Assembly: GCA_016934715.1 (NCBI GenBank)
Contig: JAFGSI010000024.1
Span: 1-33,106, forward strand
DNA length: 33,106 bases
From: Anaerolineales bacterium
GTDB lineage: Bacteria > Chloroflexota > Anaerolineae > Anaerolineales > Villigracilaceae
Direction of reading: 5' to 3'
Positions 1 through 7,620 of the stretch are shown here, in pieces (the first letter of the stretch is position 1; every line of letters starts with the position of its first letter). The translations under genes and the position numbers were made by a program. The notes below the pieces were generated by a model. That model ran no database searches, had not been told where the DNA came from, and was given only the letters and a program-made list of their open reading frames with translations.

Positions 1-106
1 TAATTTTTTTAGGCTGAATTTAACGAAGCAAACACCAGCAGTAACCGTGAACAAGATCGAATCCGATTCACCTGTTCACCTGGTGACCCACCGAAAGGAG
101 AGGCGA

Positions 107-1309
107 ATGCCAAGGTCGCATACCCGGATAGCTTGTATATTCATTGTGATGCTGTTATTCCTGAGCGCCTGCAACTCTGCAAGCCCAACCCCGGAATTAA
201 CCTGTACGTCTGAGGATCTCGGTTTCCCGACAACTTTGAATCCCAATAGTGTTATGGGGCCGATAATTGCGGATCCAACAACACTGGTAAATCTACAGTG
301 GGGTTACTATAATCCCAACTCGCTTTGCAAACCGGATTTCTTTGAGGCCTTCATATGGACCGGGATCGAACCTGACCCTCCGGGCATCACCGGGAGGGTG
401 AATTACAATACCACCTTCGAGCCAGGCCCCTGGAATCTGGGCTGGCCAATCCCTCTAGAACCGGGCAACACATACTACTGGTGGGTTCATGCAGGCATTG
501 AACTCGGACCCGGGCCCGACCTGGCTGGCCCCGATGCCCATGGCTTCTTTTTCACCGGCCCAATTTGCACAAACCAAGCCATGCAGCCGGTCGATCTGGT
601 CAGCCCAGCGGACGACACATTATTCGATGACCCCACGGCTGTCATCCCCCTCATTTGGGATGACCCAACCCCCTGTCTGGTCGATGGCGTGTTTCAAGTC
701 CAAGTTGCCACCGATCCATTGTTCAATGCTATTTATTGGGAAGTACCCATGCTGCAAACCCTGTATTACCTGGTGGGCGACGAAGTCCCTCTCGAGGATT
801 GCACCCGTTACTACTGGCGGATTATGACCGATCCAGACGGAACTCAGGAGGGACCATTTTCGGAAACATGGTCGTTCTATATCCATTCACCGGGTGCCTT
901 GTGCCCGCTAGAACCGCTTGAAGCTCCCCCGACTCCAACCCCTCAACCTCCTCCAACTCCTCAACCTCCGTCAGTATCAGCCGAAATGAATCTCAACTGC
1001 CGTTCTGGCCCAGGTGTCTACAACACCGACATTGATGACACCTTCTTTGAAGGTGAGACGGCTCTTGTTTTTGGTCGCACTGATGACAACACCTGGTTTA
1101 ATATCCTGAGTCCCAACCTTAATATCTATTGTTGGGTCTGGAGTGAGCATGTGATCTTTGTCGGAGATATGAGTTTGGTGCCAATAACCTACACCGGCCC
1201 TCTCCCTACGGCTCCTCCTGTTGTAGACTGTTCGCAGTACACCGATGCCGATAGCTGCAACGCCGATCCAGCTTGTGAGTGGCAATCTCGCAGTTGCGTT
1301 AACCAATAG
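107..1309 (+). CDS. Secreted lipoprotein with SH3b-like domain and Cys-rich tail
   Basis: I chose the ATG at 107 over the upstream one at 47 because AAAGGAG (94-100) sits 6 nt before it and it opens directly into a lipoprotein signal. That signal is a basic start, a hydrophobic stretch at residues 8-19 and a lipobox LSAC with the lipidated Cys at 22. The mature 400-residue precursor has two beta-rich, Ig/FN3-like segments (about 30-150 and 160-262, the second starting VSPADD and ending in a YYWRIMT-type strand). A Pro/Thr linker follows (274-289), then a bacterial SH3-like segment (about 293-355, with NCRSGPG and a YCWVWSEHV end), then a short tail with Cys at 375, 384, 390 and 397. SH3b domains usually bind cell-wall or surface polymers, so a cell-surface role outside the membrane is inferred. 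It has no same-strand partner, and the substrate is unknown. Confidence 0.85.
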   Translation: MPRSHTRIACIFIVMLLFLSACNSASPTPELTCTSEDLGFPTTLNPNSVMGPIIADPTTLVNLQWGYYNPNSLCKPDFFEAFIWTGIEPDPPGITGRVNYNTTFEPGPWNLGWPIPLEPGNTYYWWVHAGIELGPGPDLAGPDAHGFFFTGPICTNQAMQPVDLVSPADDTLFDDPTAVIPLIWDDPTPCLVDGVFQVQVATDPLFNAIYWEVPMLQTLYYLVGDEVPLEDCTRYYWRIMTDPDGTQEGPFSETWSFYIHSPGALCPLEPLEAPPTPTPQPPPTPQPPSVSAEMNLNCRSGPGVYNTDIDDTFFEGETALVFGRTDDNTWFNILSPNLNIYCWVWSEHVIFVGDMSLVPITYTGPLPTAPPVVDCSQYTDADSCNADPACEWQSRSCVNQ

Positions 1310-1330
1310 CAGCATCTAGGTGCCACTATC

Positions 1331-1369
1331 CAAAATACTGCCCCAACCCAGTGCAAGGTAAAACTGAAC
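1331..1369 (+). repeat. Direct repeat copy 1 (intergenic)
   Basis: This 39-base stretch closely matches 1590-1628 in the same orientation: 9 identical bases (CAAAATACT), a variable middle, then 16 identical bases (CCAGTGCAAGGTAAAA) and TGAA. By my hand alignment about 34 of 39 positions agree. This copy lies in the gap between the lipoprotein stop and the recombinase 3' end. The other copy lies inside the recombinase pseudogene. Confidence 0.8.
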
Positions 1370-1406
1370 TTTACACAAAGTGTAGATTCAAGTAATACCT
1401 TGCACT
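1350..1406. repeat. Nested inverted repeat between convergent genes
   Basis: AGTGCAAGGTA (1350-1360) is the exact reverse complement of TACCTTGCACT (1396-1406), giving 11-bp perfect arms. Inside is a second small hairpin, TACAC-AAA-GTGTA (1372-1384). It lies between two convergent genes, so it could act as a bidirectional transcription stop. However, neither side carries a clear T-run, and the left arm belongs to the repeat that is also found inside the recombinase. A small mobile palindromic element is therefore equally possible. The remaining gap, 1407-1454, shows nothing else. Confidence 0.6.
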
Positions 1407-1454
1407 AATCACGGTTTTGCCTTGTACCTTGTAGGGATTTTTCTTGATCCCTCT

Positions 1455-2611
1455 TTATTCATTGGCCCTGGTGACCAGCATTGGATAATCGTTGGCGCCT
1501 AGCAGATTGGCTTCCAAGCTGGCCTTGATAGACTGCGTGGCCAACGCAGACATCAGGCTACCTTTACGATTCATCATCGTCTGACGCTGCAAAATACTAC
1601 CTAAAGCCAGTGCAAGGTAAAAATGAAAATAACAATCGTGTATTTTGATCATGTCGCTGACATAGGTGCGCCGGAAGTCGTGCCAGGTAAGGTGGTCCAG
1701 CCCGGCCTGTTGCTGGCGCTTAAGCAGTATCTTGGCCATAGCGCGTGTAGATAGATGCTTGTCCAGCCGGAGCAGATTGCCTTTGCTGCTGGTTTTGGGG
1801 CCGGCTCTGGTAATGTAGCAAAACAATGCCCCGGGAGATTTTCCTCGAATACTTAACCAGTCCTGCAGGTGTCTGGCCGATTCGCCAACAACGGTAGGCG
1901 TCACCGGGCGCTCTTTTCTGCCCTTGCCGATAATATGTACATCGCATTCTATTTCTTCTCTTGCCCAGGCGAGGTCGCTGACGTTCAGGCCGGCTATTTC
2001 GTGGACGCGCGCTCCTACCGCATGTGCCAGAGTGATCATAGCCCGGTCGCGTACGCCGGCATAGGTGTGGTCAGCTTCGCAGACCGCGATCAGGGCATTC
2101 ACTTCATCGGAGGATAAGTAGCGACCCTTCTCGCTGCTGGGGGCGCGTTTTCCTCGAGGTTTTTTCGCCTCGAGGGCGCGGTCGGCCCGCTCCAGGATCC
2201 TTGCTTTTTGTGCTTCTGGCAAGCGGCTAATTACTTCTTCGTTGTCGATAAGGAGATCTCGGATTGCGCGAATATACCAGCGTAGTGCGGCCAAAGATCG
2301 TTCGGCATAGGAAGGTGATTTGTTCTCGTCTTTTACCAGGTGGCTCAAATACTCTTCGATGAGCGACTTGGTGATCGGCCGGCCCGCCATTCGTTGAAAC
2401 GGCGGACATCGTTCTTGTAGGCGCGCTCGGAGTGAACGGAACTCAGGTTGCCCGACCTTCTCAGCTGATCTTCGAGGAACAGGTCGAAGTCGGGAACCAG
2501 GTCGCCCAGGAATCCGTCACCCGCGGAAACAATGATGGCGGTGGTGGGTTCATTGTCGGCTGGAGGCGAGGGTCGTGCTTGGAATGTCACGGTGGAGTGC
2601 TTTCTGGGCAT
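1455..2611 (-). pseudogene. Decayed tyrosine recombinase/integrase (XerC/D-like)
   Basis: The N-terminal core-binding domain lies in one frame (about 2611-2395), starting at a plausible MPRKHSTV and containing the segment DFDLFLEDQLRRSG through RFNEW. The rest lies in another frame from 2390, beginning MAGRPITKSLIEEYL. Joining them as FNEW-MAGRPITKSL restores a normal recombinase, so a single-base frameshift near 2390-2400 splits the gene. The second part keeps the catalytic Arg (GARVHEIAGL), the beta-hairpin Lys (IIGKGRKER) and HDFRR. The segment that should carry the second His motif (LGH) and lead to the catalytic Tyr is instead a hydrophobic stretch encoded by the repeat-related sequence at 1590-1628. 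At the point where TTxxYxRRG is expected the protein reads TMMNRKG, without Tyr. It is almost certainly inactive. The longer upstream reading frame to 2815 is probably not native. Confidence 0.85.
1590..1628 (+). repeat. Direct repeat copy 2, inside the recombinase pseudogene
   Basis: This is the second copy of the 1331-1369 repeat. Read on the - strand it encodes the odd HFYLALALGSILQ segment that replaces the second His box of the recombinase. Only the left part of copy 1 is shared. The right arm of the 1350-1406 palindrome is missing here, so this is a partial copy. Confidence 0.75.
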
Positions 2612-2915
2612 TTTGCCCGCTGTTTGGGTCAACGATTTGAGAATCGGCGTTCCTGGGCCTTCCTGCGGGCCGTTTTTGTTGGGGGTCAGCGAGGCTTCTT
2701 GAGCGTTCGTCGCGGCGCTCTGATCGCAGGGCCTATAAGTTCTCGAAAGTATAAAATATCGGAACTCATTAGACATTTTCACGATTAACTTGAAGATATA
2801 GAAAGTGAGACGCATCCTTCCGGATCTTCAGACAGCCCCTTAGCCTGGTCGAAATTCAGGCCTGCCAAGTAACTGCGACGGCGTCAATCTTCTGCGTCGA
2901 GCAGCACCCGGCAGC
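2612..2915. other. Intergenic stretch without a supported gene
   Basis: About 300 bases lie between the likely recombinase start and the stop of the second lipoprotein. The recombinase reading frame stays open to 2815 on the - strand, but that part resembles no domain and has no ribosome site. I see no RNA gene, hairpin or strong promoter here. Confidence 0.4.
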
Positions 2916-3758
2916 TCACGGCAGGCCCGGGATGGTGTCGAGGTTCCACACCTGCAGGTTGTCGTAGGCTATGTCCGTCTGCCGGCCATCGTAAGTGTGC
3001 GGGCAAAGAGTGAAACCGGACCCGGGGTTGGCGATGACAAGCCGGTGGTAGGCAAAAGGGATCCCGTTTACGTACACGGCCGACTCGCCGCGCAGGTGGA
3101 TCATGGTCAGGGTGACCACCTCCCCGGTCCGGACGGGGGCGGTCGTCCCCTCAGTGAAGCGCGGGCAGTCGCCCCCTGGGCCGGAGCAGGTGTAGCCCTG
3201 AAAGAATCCCGATTGGTGCAGCAGGAAGACCTCCCCATACTCGTCACCCGGCGACCAGCACAGCCCGATGCCGCGATCGCGGAAGATGCCCCCGCTGTCC
3301 AGGAAACTGGCCTCGACCATGACAACGTAATTGCGCAGATTGTTGAATGCCGGCCGGAACATATGGGTATACACCCGCTCGCCATCATCCACAGCCTGGA
3401 TAAAGCCATCCTGCACGAGAATGAAATCGTCAGAATAATGTTCAGTATAACCGCCGTCTCCTGTGGGGCCGCCGTAATGGCCGGACCATCCCAGATCCTG
3501 GCTTAACTCATCGGTCAGGTCCGGCTCCACGCCGGCGATGGCCTCCAGGAGCGGCCCACCGAAGGCCTGCGCCTGTGCATCGACCGTGGCGGTCGGCACC
3601 ACGATGGGCGTCCGCGTGGGCCGGGGAGTTCTCGTCGGCCGGGGCGTGGCCGAGGGCGGGGGCGTCACCGTCGTCGTCACCGGGACGACCGCCGGCAGGA
3701 CACAGGCCATCAGGAAACCAGCCAGGACGAATAAGACAGCGATCCGTTTTTTTATCAT
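2916..3758 (-). CDS. Secreted lipoprotein with Thr/Pro linker and lectin-like domain
   Basis: The start is ATG at 3758 (MIKKRIAV), with GGAGG on the - strand at 3771-3767, 8 nt upstream. A TTG three bases earlier is a less likely alternative. Residues 1-18 form a lipoprotein signal with lipobox LMAC and Cys19. A Thr/Pro/Arg linker follows (about 38-52, repeated TPRPTR units), typical of surface lipoproteins in Chloroflexota. The rest (about 65-280) is beta-rich and resembles a concanavalin/LamG-like jelly roll as in DUF1080-type proteins: it has a YTHMFRPAFNNLRNYVVMVEASF strand pair, a GIGLCWSPGDEYG segment, an AVYVNGIPFAYHR turn and a closing IAYDNLQVWNL strand. I infer carbohydrate or polymer binding outside the cell; no catalytic residues can be named. 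It stands alone on its strand, next to the IS-like element. Confidence 0.82.
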   Translation of the reverse strand: MIKKRIAVLFVLAGFLMACVLPAVVPVTTTVTPPPSATPRPTRTPRPTRTPIVVPTATVDAQAQAFGGPLLEAIAGVEPDLTDELSQDLGWSGHYGGPTGDGGYTEHYSDDFILVQDGFIQAVDDGERVYTHMFRPAFNNLRNYVVMVEASFLDSGGIFRDRGIGLCWSPGDEYGEVFLLHQSGFFQGYTCSGPGGDCPRFTEGTTAPVRTGEVVTLTMIHLRGESAVYVNGIPFAYHRLVIANPGSGFTLCPHTYDGRQTDIAYDNLQVWNLDTIPGLP

Positions 3759-3942
3759 CAAGCCATCCTCCGGTCATGCCAGGCATCGTAATCAAGGGGG
3801 ATTATCTCCCTGCCATTCAACAGGAACGACATCCAGGTTCGCTTATTTTTGGTGTAATCCACGTTTTGCTCAACTGATACAACTGCCTTGCGTTTCTCTT
3901 TATCGCACTACCGCAAAAGTCACTATATAGCTTGATGAAAGG

Positions 3943-3952
3943 GGTTCTCAAG
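3943..3952 (+). repeat. 10-bp direct repeat, left flank of IS-like element
   Basis: GGTTCTCAAG at 3943-3952 recurs identically at 5640-5649, in the same orientation, just outside the two ends of the transposase gene. It is consistent with a target-site duplication, but a chance match cannot be excluded. Confidence 0.45.
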
Positions 3953-5639
3953 GTAAACTGCAACTTGATTATCAAACAAGGAGCAGCTGAGCATGATGAG
4001 AACCCCAAGTGGATTATACCGAACAAAGCCCACGATTTACAAAAGTGAAATGATGGACTGCCCATGCTGTGGGCAGGAGTTGGAAGAGATGAACTATCTG
4101 AATGGTCTCAAGACAGTGCAAACGATGGCAGGGGTGTTCACGATCGCCTATCGACCGAAGGGCTGTCCAACCGAGGGCTGCGCTGACCAGGGGATCGCCT
4201 GGCCTTCGGCGAATTGGCAAGGGATTGCGCCGAAATACAGCATCTTTGGTTATGATGGGATTGGGCAAATTGGCTGGGAGCGGCAAAAGGGGCGGGCGCA
4301 TTTTGAAGAGATCCATGCACATCTCATGGAACGAATTTGGATCAGCGAATCGCAAGTGCGCTACTTGTATCACCAGAGCTATTTGCCAATGCTGGCATGC
4401 CATGAACGCGAGCATATAAGTGAACTGGAGTCCTTGGGGCGTCAAGGCGGGTTGCTGTTGGGGCTGGATCGTTTGATGCCGGAGGGGGGCGAAGCGCAAT
4501 TGTGGTGCGTGCGTGAGTTGCGGACGGGTTGGACTCTGCGGAGCGGTTGGATGAATAGCCAGGATGAAGCGGCCTTTGTCGAGTTCTTACAACCGATTGC
4601 GACATTGGGGATACCAGTCCAGGCCGTGATAAGCGACAAGCAACGGGCCTTGCTGTTGGCAGTTGCCACGGTATTTCCAAATGCCGGGCATGGCTTTTGC
4701 CAATTTCACTATCTGGACAATGCAGCCGAACCGATTGCTGCAGCGGATGAACAGATGAAAATCGAGCTGCGTCAGGGGGTCCGGAACGAGATCGGAGACC
4801 TGATCCGACAGAAAAAGGCCGAAAAGCCCGTGATTTCCGTCGTTACCGGGCTGCTGCCCTCGCCTGTGCCAGCCATTTCCACGCCAACCGCCCCCTTGGA
4901 GCCTGAAAAGCCCACTGAACAAGAACGGGAAAACATTGTCCAGAACCTGTTGGTACGGGTACGCTATCTCCTGACCTTGAAAGGACGCCCCCCTTTTCGC
5001 TTGGCAGGCATCGAGATGTTTGCTCGCCTGCAAGAGGTCACGACTTGTTTGCAAGAATTGATCGAGCATTCCCCAGAGCCGCGCCTGGTGGAGTTGTTGG
5101 GCGGATTACGAACTGCTCTGGCTGCCAGTCATCCTGCCTACACCGAGTTATGTCAGGCCGCCCAATGGCTGACAGACTTGGCAGACACGCTTGACCCGGA
5201 TGGAAAGCCCGTGCGAACGGGAGAGCAAGTGTGCGCCGATTGGACGGCTTGCTTGACCCGTATGGCGACCGAAGCCCAAAGTTTGCCCCGTCTCCAGAAG
5301 TTCAGCGCCAAGATCTCCAAGGTCTCCAAAAGTTATGCCTCGGGTTTATTCCATACCTACGATATCCCCGGATTGCCGCGTACCAACAACGACCGTGAAT
5401 CTGAGTTCCGCCGACTACGCCAACGCCTATTGTCTACCACCGGCCAGCTGGGAGCTACCAAACGCCTGCTCTTACGTGAAGGTTCCTGGGAATTAATCCC
5501 TGGCCCCCCTTCTTTATCCGAAACCACGGCCGCCTTATCCAACGTGCCCTATGACCAATTCCTGCAAGAGCGCCAGCGTGTACGAATACACCGAGCCCCT
5601 TTCAGATTGCACACTCGTTCGTTTTTGCAGTCAGTCACA
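3953..5639 (+). mobile_element. Insertion-sequence-like element with DDE transposase
   Basis: The element is defined by the transposase gene and the two GGTTCTCAAG direct repeats, giving about 1.69 kb. Terminal inverted repeats are weak: I only find ACTGCAA at 3957-3963 matched by its complement TTGCAGT at 5625-5631. Base composition is less GC-rich than the genes to its right, which fits a transferred segment. Boundaries are tentative. The left edge could lie anywhere in the 3762-3992 gap, which otherwise holds nothing I recognise. Confidence 0.5.
3993..5639 (+). CDS. DDE transposase (ISL3/MULE-like), no own stop codon
   Basis: The start at 3993 has AAGGAG (3978-3983) 9 nt upstream. The N-terminus has a zinc-finger-like cluster (C23, C25, C26 and C58, C63). 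The catalytic core follows: D159 in LLGLDRL, D215 in AVISDKQRA, then the FCQFHYLDNA motif (235-243) and E469 in the NNDRESEF motif, preceded by GLPRT and followed by an RRLRQR/TG segment usual for DDE transposases. It would cut and paste its own element. The C-terminal FRLHTRSF region reaches about 5639. No stop occurs there, and the frame stays open to 6917 only because it runs antisense through the radical SAM gene. The true 3' end was therefore probably lost or altered at the element border. A similar intact copy would settle the end. The exact IS family is uncertain. Confidence 0.75.
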
Positions 5640-5649
5640 GGTTCTCAAG
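5640..5649 (+). repeat. 10-bp direct repeat, right flank of IS-like element
   Basis: Second copy of GGTTCTCAAG; see 3943-3952. Confidence 0.45.
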
Positions 5650-5685
5650 CGGGTGGTCGCGACCGGTCACTCCTTGGCCACCCGC
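5649..5685 (-). terminator. Possible terminator hairpin at the radical SAM stop
   Basis: GCGGGTGG (5649-5656) pairs perfectly with CCACCCGC (5678-5685) around a 21-nt loop that contains the stop codon of the radical SAM gene and a small GACCGGTC palindrome. No T-run follows on the - strand, so a termination role is only a guess. Confidence 0.3.
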
Positions 5686-6986
5686 CGGTAGTTCAGGTTC
5701 GAACTCCAGGCAAACATGGTCGCCATCCAGGCGCGCGTTCGCAGAAAGGTCCCAAACGCTTTGCGGACCAGCACCGGCCAGGCATACATCCGGCGGTTGC
5801 AGGCCGCCCCGATCCGCCCCAGCTCCTCAGCCGACATCCCGCCCGGCCGGTGGATGACCTCGGTCATATCATAGTGTTCCCAGTCGGAAGGAAAATCGGT
5901 GTACAGCAGCCGGCCTTCGTCCCGGTAGCGTTCGAACAGGCGTGTGCCCGGCAGCGGGGTCAGGAAGGTGGTCTGCATGACATCCAGGGGTTCGCGGATC
6001 ATGTAATCCGTTCGCTGCCTGAGCTTGTGGGGCGTATCGCCATCCATACCAAAGATGAATGCCCCCAAGACCGCGATCCCTGCCCGGTGGATGCGGCGAA
6101 ATGCCGTGGTATAAGTCCCGACCCCGTGCTGCAGATTGAGGCCTTTGTGGACCTCGGCGAGCGCATCCGCCTGCTCGGCCTCCAGCCCCAGGAAGACCAT
6201 CTTGCAGCCGGCCTTCCCGGCCCAATCCAGCAGTTCCTCGTCGTCGGCAAAGTTAATGGAGGCCTGGCAGAACCACCACTTGTCCAATTTGCGTTCCACC
6301 ATACCCCGGAACAAGTCGAGGGCTGCCTGGCGCGAGGCCGGACCATAGCCGACGATGTTGTCGTCGACAAAGAAGAGCATCTTCTGCGGGATGATCTCCA
6401 ATTCGTCCAGCACCTCGCCGTTCGGGCGACGGCGGTAGCGCCTTCCATTGAAGGCACTCACCGAGCAGAATTCGCAGTTCAACGGGCAGCCGCGCGAGGT
6501 CTGGAGCGAAGCGAACATGTAGCCGGAATGGAACAGGTCGCGGCGCGGGGCCGGCGCCCCATCCAGTTCCGCCCAGCTGCCGCGGTACTCACGCTGCAGC
6601 CGGGCAGACTCGAAGTCCGCCAGCACCTGCCCCCAGACGCTCTCGGCTTCACCGATGACCACCGCGTCGACATGCTCAAGCGCCTCCTGCGGGCACATCG
6701 AACAGTGGATCCCGCCCATCACCACCGGGATCCCCTGCCGGCGATAGACGGCCGCGATCTCGTATGCCCGCCGGGCCGAGGCGGTGAAGGCAGTGATCCC
6801 GACCAGGTCGGCCGGGCGGTACTCGAACGGCTCCCAGTTCTCGTCCACCAGTTCGACCTCCCAATCAGCGGGAGTCAGGGCCGCCACGATCCCCAGGCTG
6901 ATCGGGGGAAAGCGTGAGCTCGGGTTGACGGTCAATCCAGTGCGGGTCGGGTTGACCGGATTTATCAGGACCAGTTTGCGTTTCAT
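5667..6986 (-). CDS. B12-binding-domain radical SAM enzyme
   Basis: This 439-residue protein has the two-domain plan of class B-type radical SAM proteins. Residues 1-130 form a Rossmann-like cobalamin-binding domain (starts KLVLINP, with LVGITAFTAS and VVMGGIHC, but without the DxHxxG His ligand). The radical SAM core runs from about 158 to 370, with the 4Fe-4S motif C167-x3-C171-x2-C174 in SRGCPLNCEFC, the following FFVDDN strand and the FGMDGDT segment. The last 70 residues are a conserved tail of this group. Relatives include HpnJ/HpnP-type and BchE-type enzymes that methylate or rearrange lipids and tetrapyrroles; the substrate here is unknown. It lies 5 bp downstream of the MarR gene and shares its promoter, so MarR very likely controls it. 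It is not RamA, the corrinoid reactivase. Confidence 0.9.
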   Translation of the reverse strand: MKRKLVLINPVNPTRTGLTVNPSSRFPPISLGIVAALTPADWEVELVDENWEPFEYRPADLVGITAFTASARRAYEIAAVYRRQGIPVVMGGIHCSMCPQEALEHVDAVVIGEAESVWGQVLADFESARLQREYRGSWAELDGAPAPRRDLFHSGYMFASLQTSRGCPLNCEFCSVSAFNGRRYRRRPNGEVLDELEIIPQKMLFFVDDNIVGYGPASRQAALDLFRGMVERKLDKWWFCQASINFADDEELLDWAGKAGCKMVFLGLEAEQADALAEVHKGLNLQHGVGTYTTAFRRIHRAGIAVLGAFIFGMDGDTPHKLRQRTDYMIREPLDVMQTTFLTPLPGTRLFERYRDEGRLLYTDFPSDWEHYDMTEVIHRPGGMSAEELGRIGAACNRRMYAWPVLVRKAFGTFLRTRAWMATMFAWSSNLNYRRVAKE

Positions 6987-6991
6987 CGGAC

Positions 6992-7441
6992 CTACTGCCA
7001 GGTGAAGCCGAGTTCATGGGCGACCTTGTGCAGCAGGCTGTGGAGGGTCTGCTGTTCTGGAGCGCTCAGGGAGGAGAAAAAATCGCGCGTGTAGCGCACC
7101 GTACCGGCAACGATCTGCTGGTAGGCGAACTGGCCGACCTCGGTCAGGTGCAGCCACCAGGTCCGGCGGTCGTTCGGGTCGCGTCTGCTTGCGACCATTC
7201 CCTTATCGGTCAGCCTGCGCACGTAAACCGAGATCGTGCTCGCGGCAACATCCATCCGCCTGGCAACCTCGCGCGCCTGGATCGGGGCAAACTGCCCGAT
7301 GACCATCAGGACCGCGCAGTCATATAGAGTCATCCCGGTCTGGTCGGGCGGATTCTCCCGGGCCATACGCGCTTCGTAGGCATGGGTCAGGGAGAACAGG
7401 GCCTGATTGATCTGCAGGGCTTCTTGATCCGAAAGAGACAT
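6992..7441 (-). CDS. MarR-family transcriptional regulator
   Basis: 149 residues, the usual size for MarR. The N-terminal helices (about 7-40) would form the dimer interface. A winged helix-turn-helix spans about 45-105, with the recognition helix near 66-80 (AASTISVYVRRLTDKG) and a wing reading RRDPNDRRTWWLHLTE. It binds DNA as a dimer and typically represses its own operon until a small molecule binds. The start is supported by AGGAG at 7451-7447, 5 nt before the ATG. A perfect palindrome over its promoter (7453-7489) makes autoregulation nearly certain. The only gene behind it is the radical SAM enzyme, so its inducer may be that enzyme's substrate or a compound it defends against. Confidence 0.93.
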   Translation of the reverse strand: MSLSDQEALQINQALFSLTHAYEARMARENPPDQTGMTLYDCAVLMVIGQFAPIQAREVARRMDVAASTISVYVRRLTDKGMVASRRDPNDRRTWWLHLTEVGQFAYQQIVAGTVRYTRDFFSSLSAPEQQTLHSLLHKVAHELGFTWQ

Positions 7442-7452
7442 GCCCTCTCCTT

Positions 7453-7489
7453 TTAGTTATATAATCTAATGGTTAGATTATATAACTAA
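7453..7489. promoter_or_regulatory. MarR operator: perfect palindrome, 17-bp arms
   Basis: TTAGTTATATAATCTAA (7453-7469), a TGG centre, then its exact reverse complement (7473-7489). It is AT-rich in otherwise GC-rich DNA, lies 12 bases before the MarR start codon, and covers the -10 box and expected transcription start of the marR promoter. Its size is larger than the usual MarR site of about 20 bp, so it may hold overlapping sites. Confidence 0.9.
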
Positions 7490-7505
7490 TTAGCGTGCAC
7501 GTCAA
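7477..7505 (-). promoter_or_regulatory. Sigma-70-type promoter of the marR-radical SAM operon
   Basis: On the - strand TTGACG (7505-7500) and TATAAT (7482-7477) are separated by 17 nt, a near-consensus pair. The predicted start near 7470 lies inside the palindrome, so a bound MarR dimer would block initiation. Confidence 0.85.
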
Positions 7506-7577
7506 GGTCCAGACCATGGATTGGGGTATTCTGGCCCGCGGCTACGTATCCAAAGACCCTTGGAGAGGGTCAACGCC

Positions 7578-7610
7578 GACCCCTGCCCCAAAACATGGTT
7601 GGGGCGGGTC
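7578..7610 (-). terminator. Hairpin downstream of the 15-gene operon
   Basis: GACCC-CT-GCCCCAA pairs with TTGGGGC-GGGTC, with a two-base bulge and a short loop. It lies just after the stop of the PLP enzyme, the last gene of the long operon. No clear T-run follows on the - strand, so it may end transcripts only partly or protect the 3' end. Confidence 0.4.
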
Positions 7611-7620
7611 TTGTCGCCCC

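Noticed and set aside
2432-2788. A + strand 118-codon frame across the recombinase start
   Set aside because: Antisense to the recombinase N-terminus and without ribosome site or motif.
5640-6917. Continuation of the transposase frame as one 974-residue protein
   Set aside because: From about 5640 it is antisense to a well-supported radical SAM gene and loses any resemblance to a transposase.
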